Origin: Sphingomonas colocasiae
GTDB lineage: Bacteria > Pseudomonadota > Alphaproteobacteria > Sphingomonadales > Sphingomonadaceae
DNA length: 64,000 nt
Assembly (NCBI RefSeq): GCF_019880585.1
Contig: NZ_JAINVV010000004.1
Location: forward strand, 1,302,001-1,366,000
Direction: 5' to 3'
Below, one piece after another: positions 62,359 through 64,000 of this stretch. The notes below the pieces were generated by a model. It was not told the DNA's origin. It made no database searches and saw only the letters and a program-made list of their open reading frames with translations. Positions within the stretch are counted from its first letter, which is position 1, and each line of letters starts with the position of its first letter. The position numbers were made by a program, and so were the translations under genes.

Positions 62359-64000
<1,642 letters not shown>

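Overview
The window is GC-rich, densely packed bacterial chromosome with short intergenic gaps and many ATGA/GTGA stop-start overlaps. Gene content and order point to an alphaproteobacterium of the Sphingomonadales (Sphingomonas-like). Pointers are a DivL-type histidine-kinase homologue with Tyr at the phospho-acceptor site followed by tsaE-amgK-murU-addB-addA-trxA, the order zapA-6S RNA-fau, secA next to argJ, a TonB receptor followed by a TPR-sulfotransferase, and 'CCCCGCG/CGCGGGG' intergenic repeats. This is inferred from family recognition, with no database search. No stretch over about 300 bases lacks a gene; the longer gaps hold terminators, repeats, operators and one structured RNA.

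Layout. 1-6.1 kb: the tail of an alpha/beta hydrolase, a GT4 glycosyltransferase, a nitronate-monooxygenase-like flavoprotein, and convergently a divergent Amt-family transporter and a 2-hydroxyacid dehydrogenase, then an SH3 protein. 6.3-15.8 kb: a leucine/isovalerate catabolic block. A LysR regulator and a thiolase face an operon of isovaleryl-CoA dehydrogenase, both methylcrotonyl-CoA carboxylase subunits, two small uncharacterised proteins, a GNAT, a MaoC hydratase and a CitE-type CoA-ester lyase. The usual LiuC and LiuE are not visible. 15.8-21.9 kb: prepilin peptidase, coniferyl-aldehyde-type dehydrogenase, DUF11 protein, AI-2E family permease, tRNA-Asp, then DUF2842, fau, 6S RNA, zapA and a small coiled-coil gene on the minus strand. 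22-29.3 kb: a central-carbon run tkt-gap-MOSC-pgk-fba, then an ABM-type monooxygenase, a secreted protein and thiE. 29.3-32.5 kb: a DUF883-like protein, a peroxiredoxin, yqgE, and ahcY behind a palindromic operator that probably belongs to the SAM cycle.

32.5-41 kb: a TonB-dependent receptor, a TPR-sulfotransferase and a 1078-residue exported beta-propeller/amidohydrolase. 41-52.4 kb: the divL-tsaE-amgK-murU-addB-addA run, then trxA. It links cell-cycle control, tRNA t6A synthesis, cell-wall sugar recycling and double-strand-break repair. 52.4-57.7 kb: a GNAT and a truncated type IV secretion run (virB2, B3, B4, B6). It stops abruptly at about 56.95 kb, where an out-of-frame C-terminal fragment of an RTX/cadherin exoprotein begins. 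This is a rearrangement scar or an assembly join. 57.8-64 kb: a VOC-ArsR-SRPBCC operon with its own operator, an inositol-monophosphatase family protein, a GST, argJ, a small anchored protein and the first 60 percent of secA.

The most notable items are the virB6/RTX junction, the Leu-degradation cluster with apparent non-homologous replacements, the Amt protein without its second pore histidine, the DivL-like Tyr569 kinase operon, and the TonB receptor/TPR-sulfotransferase pair.
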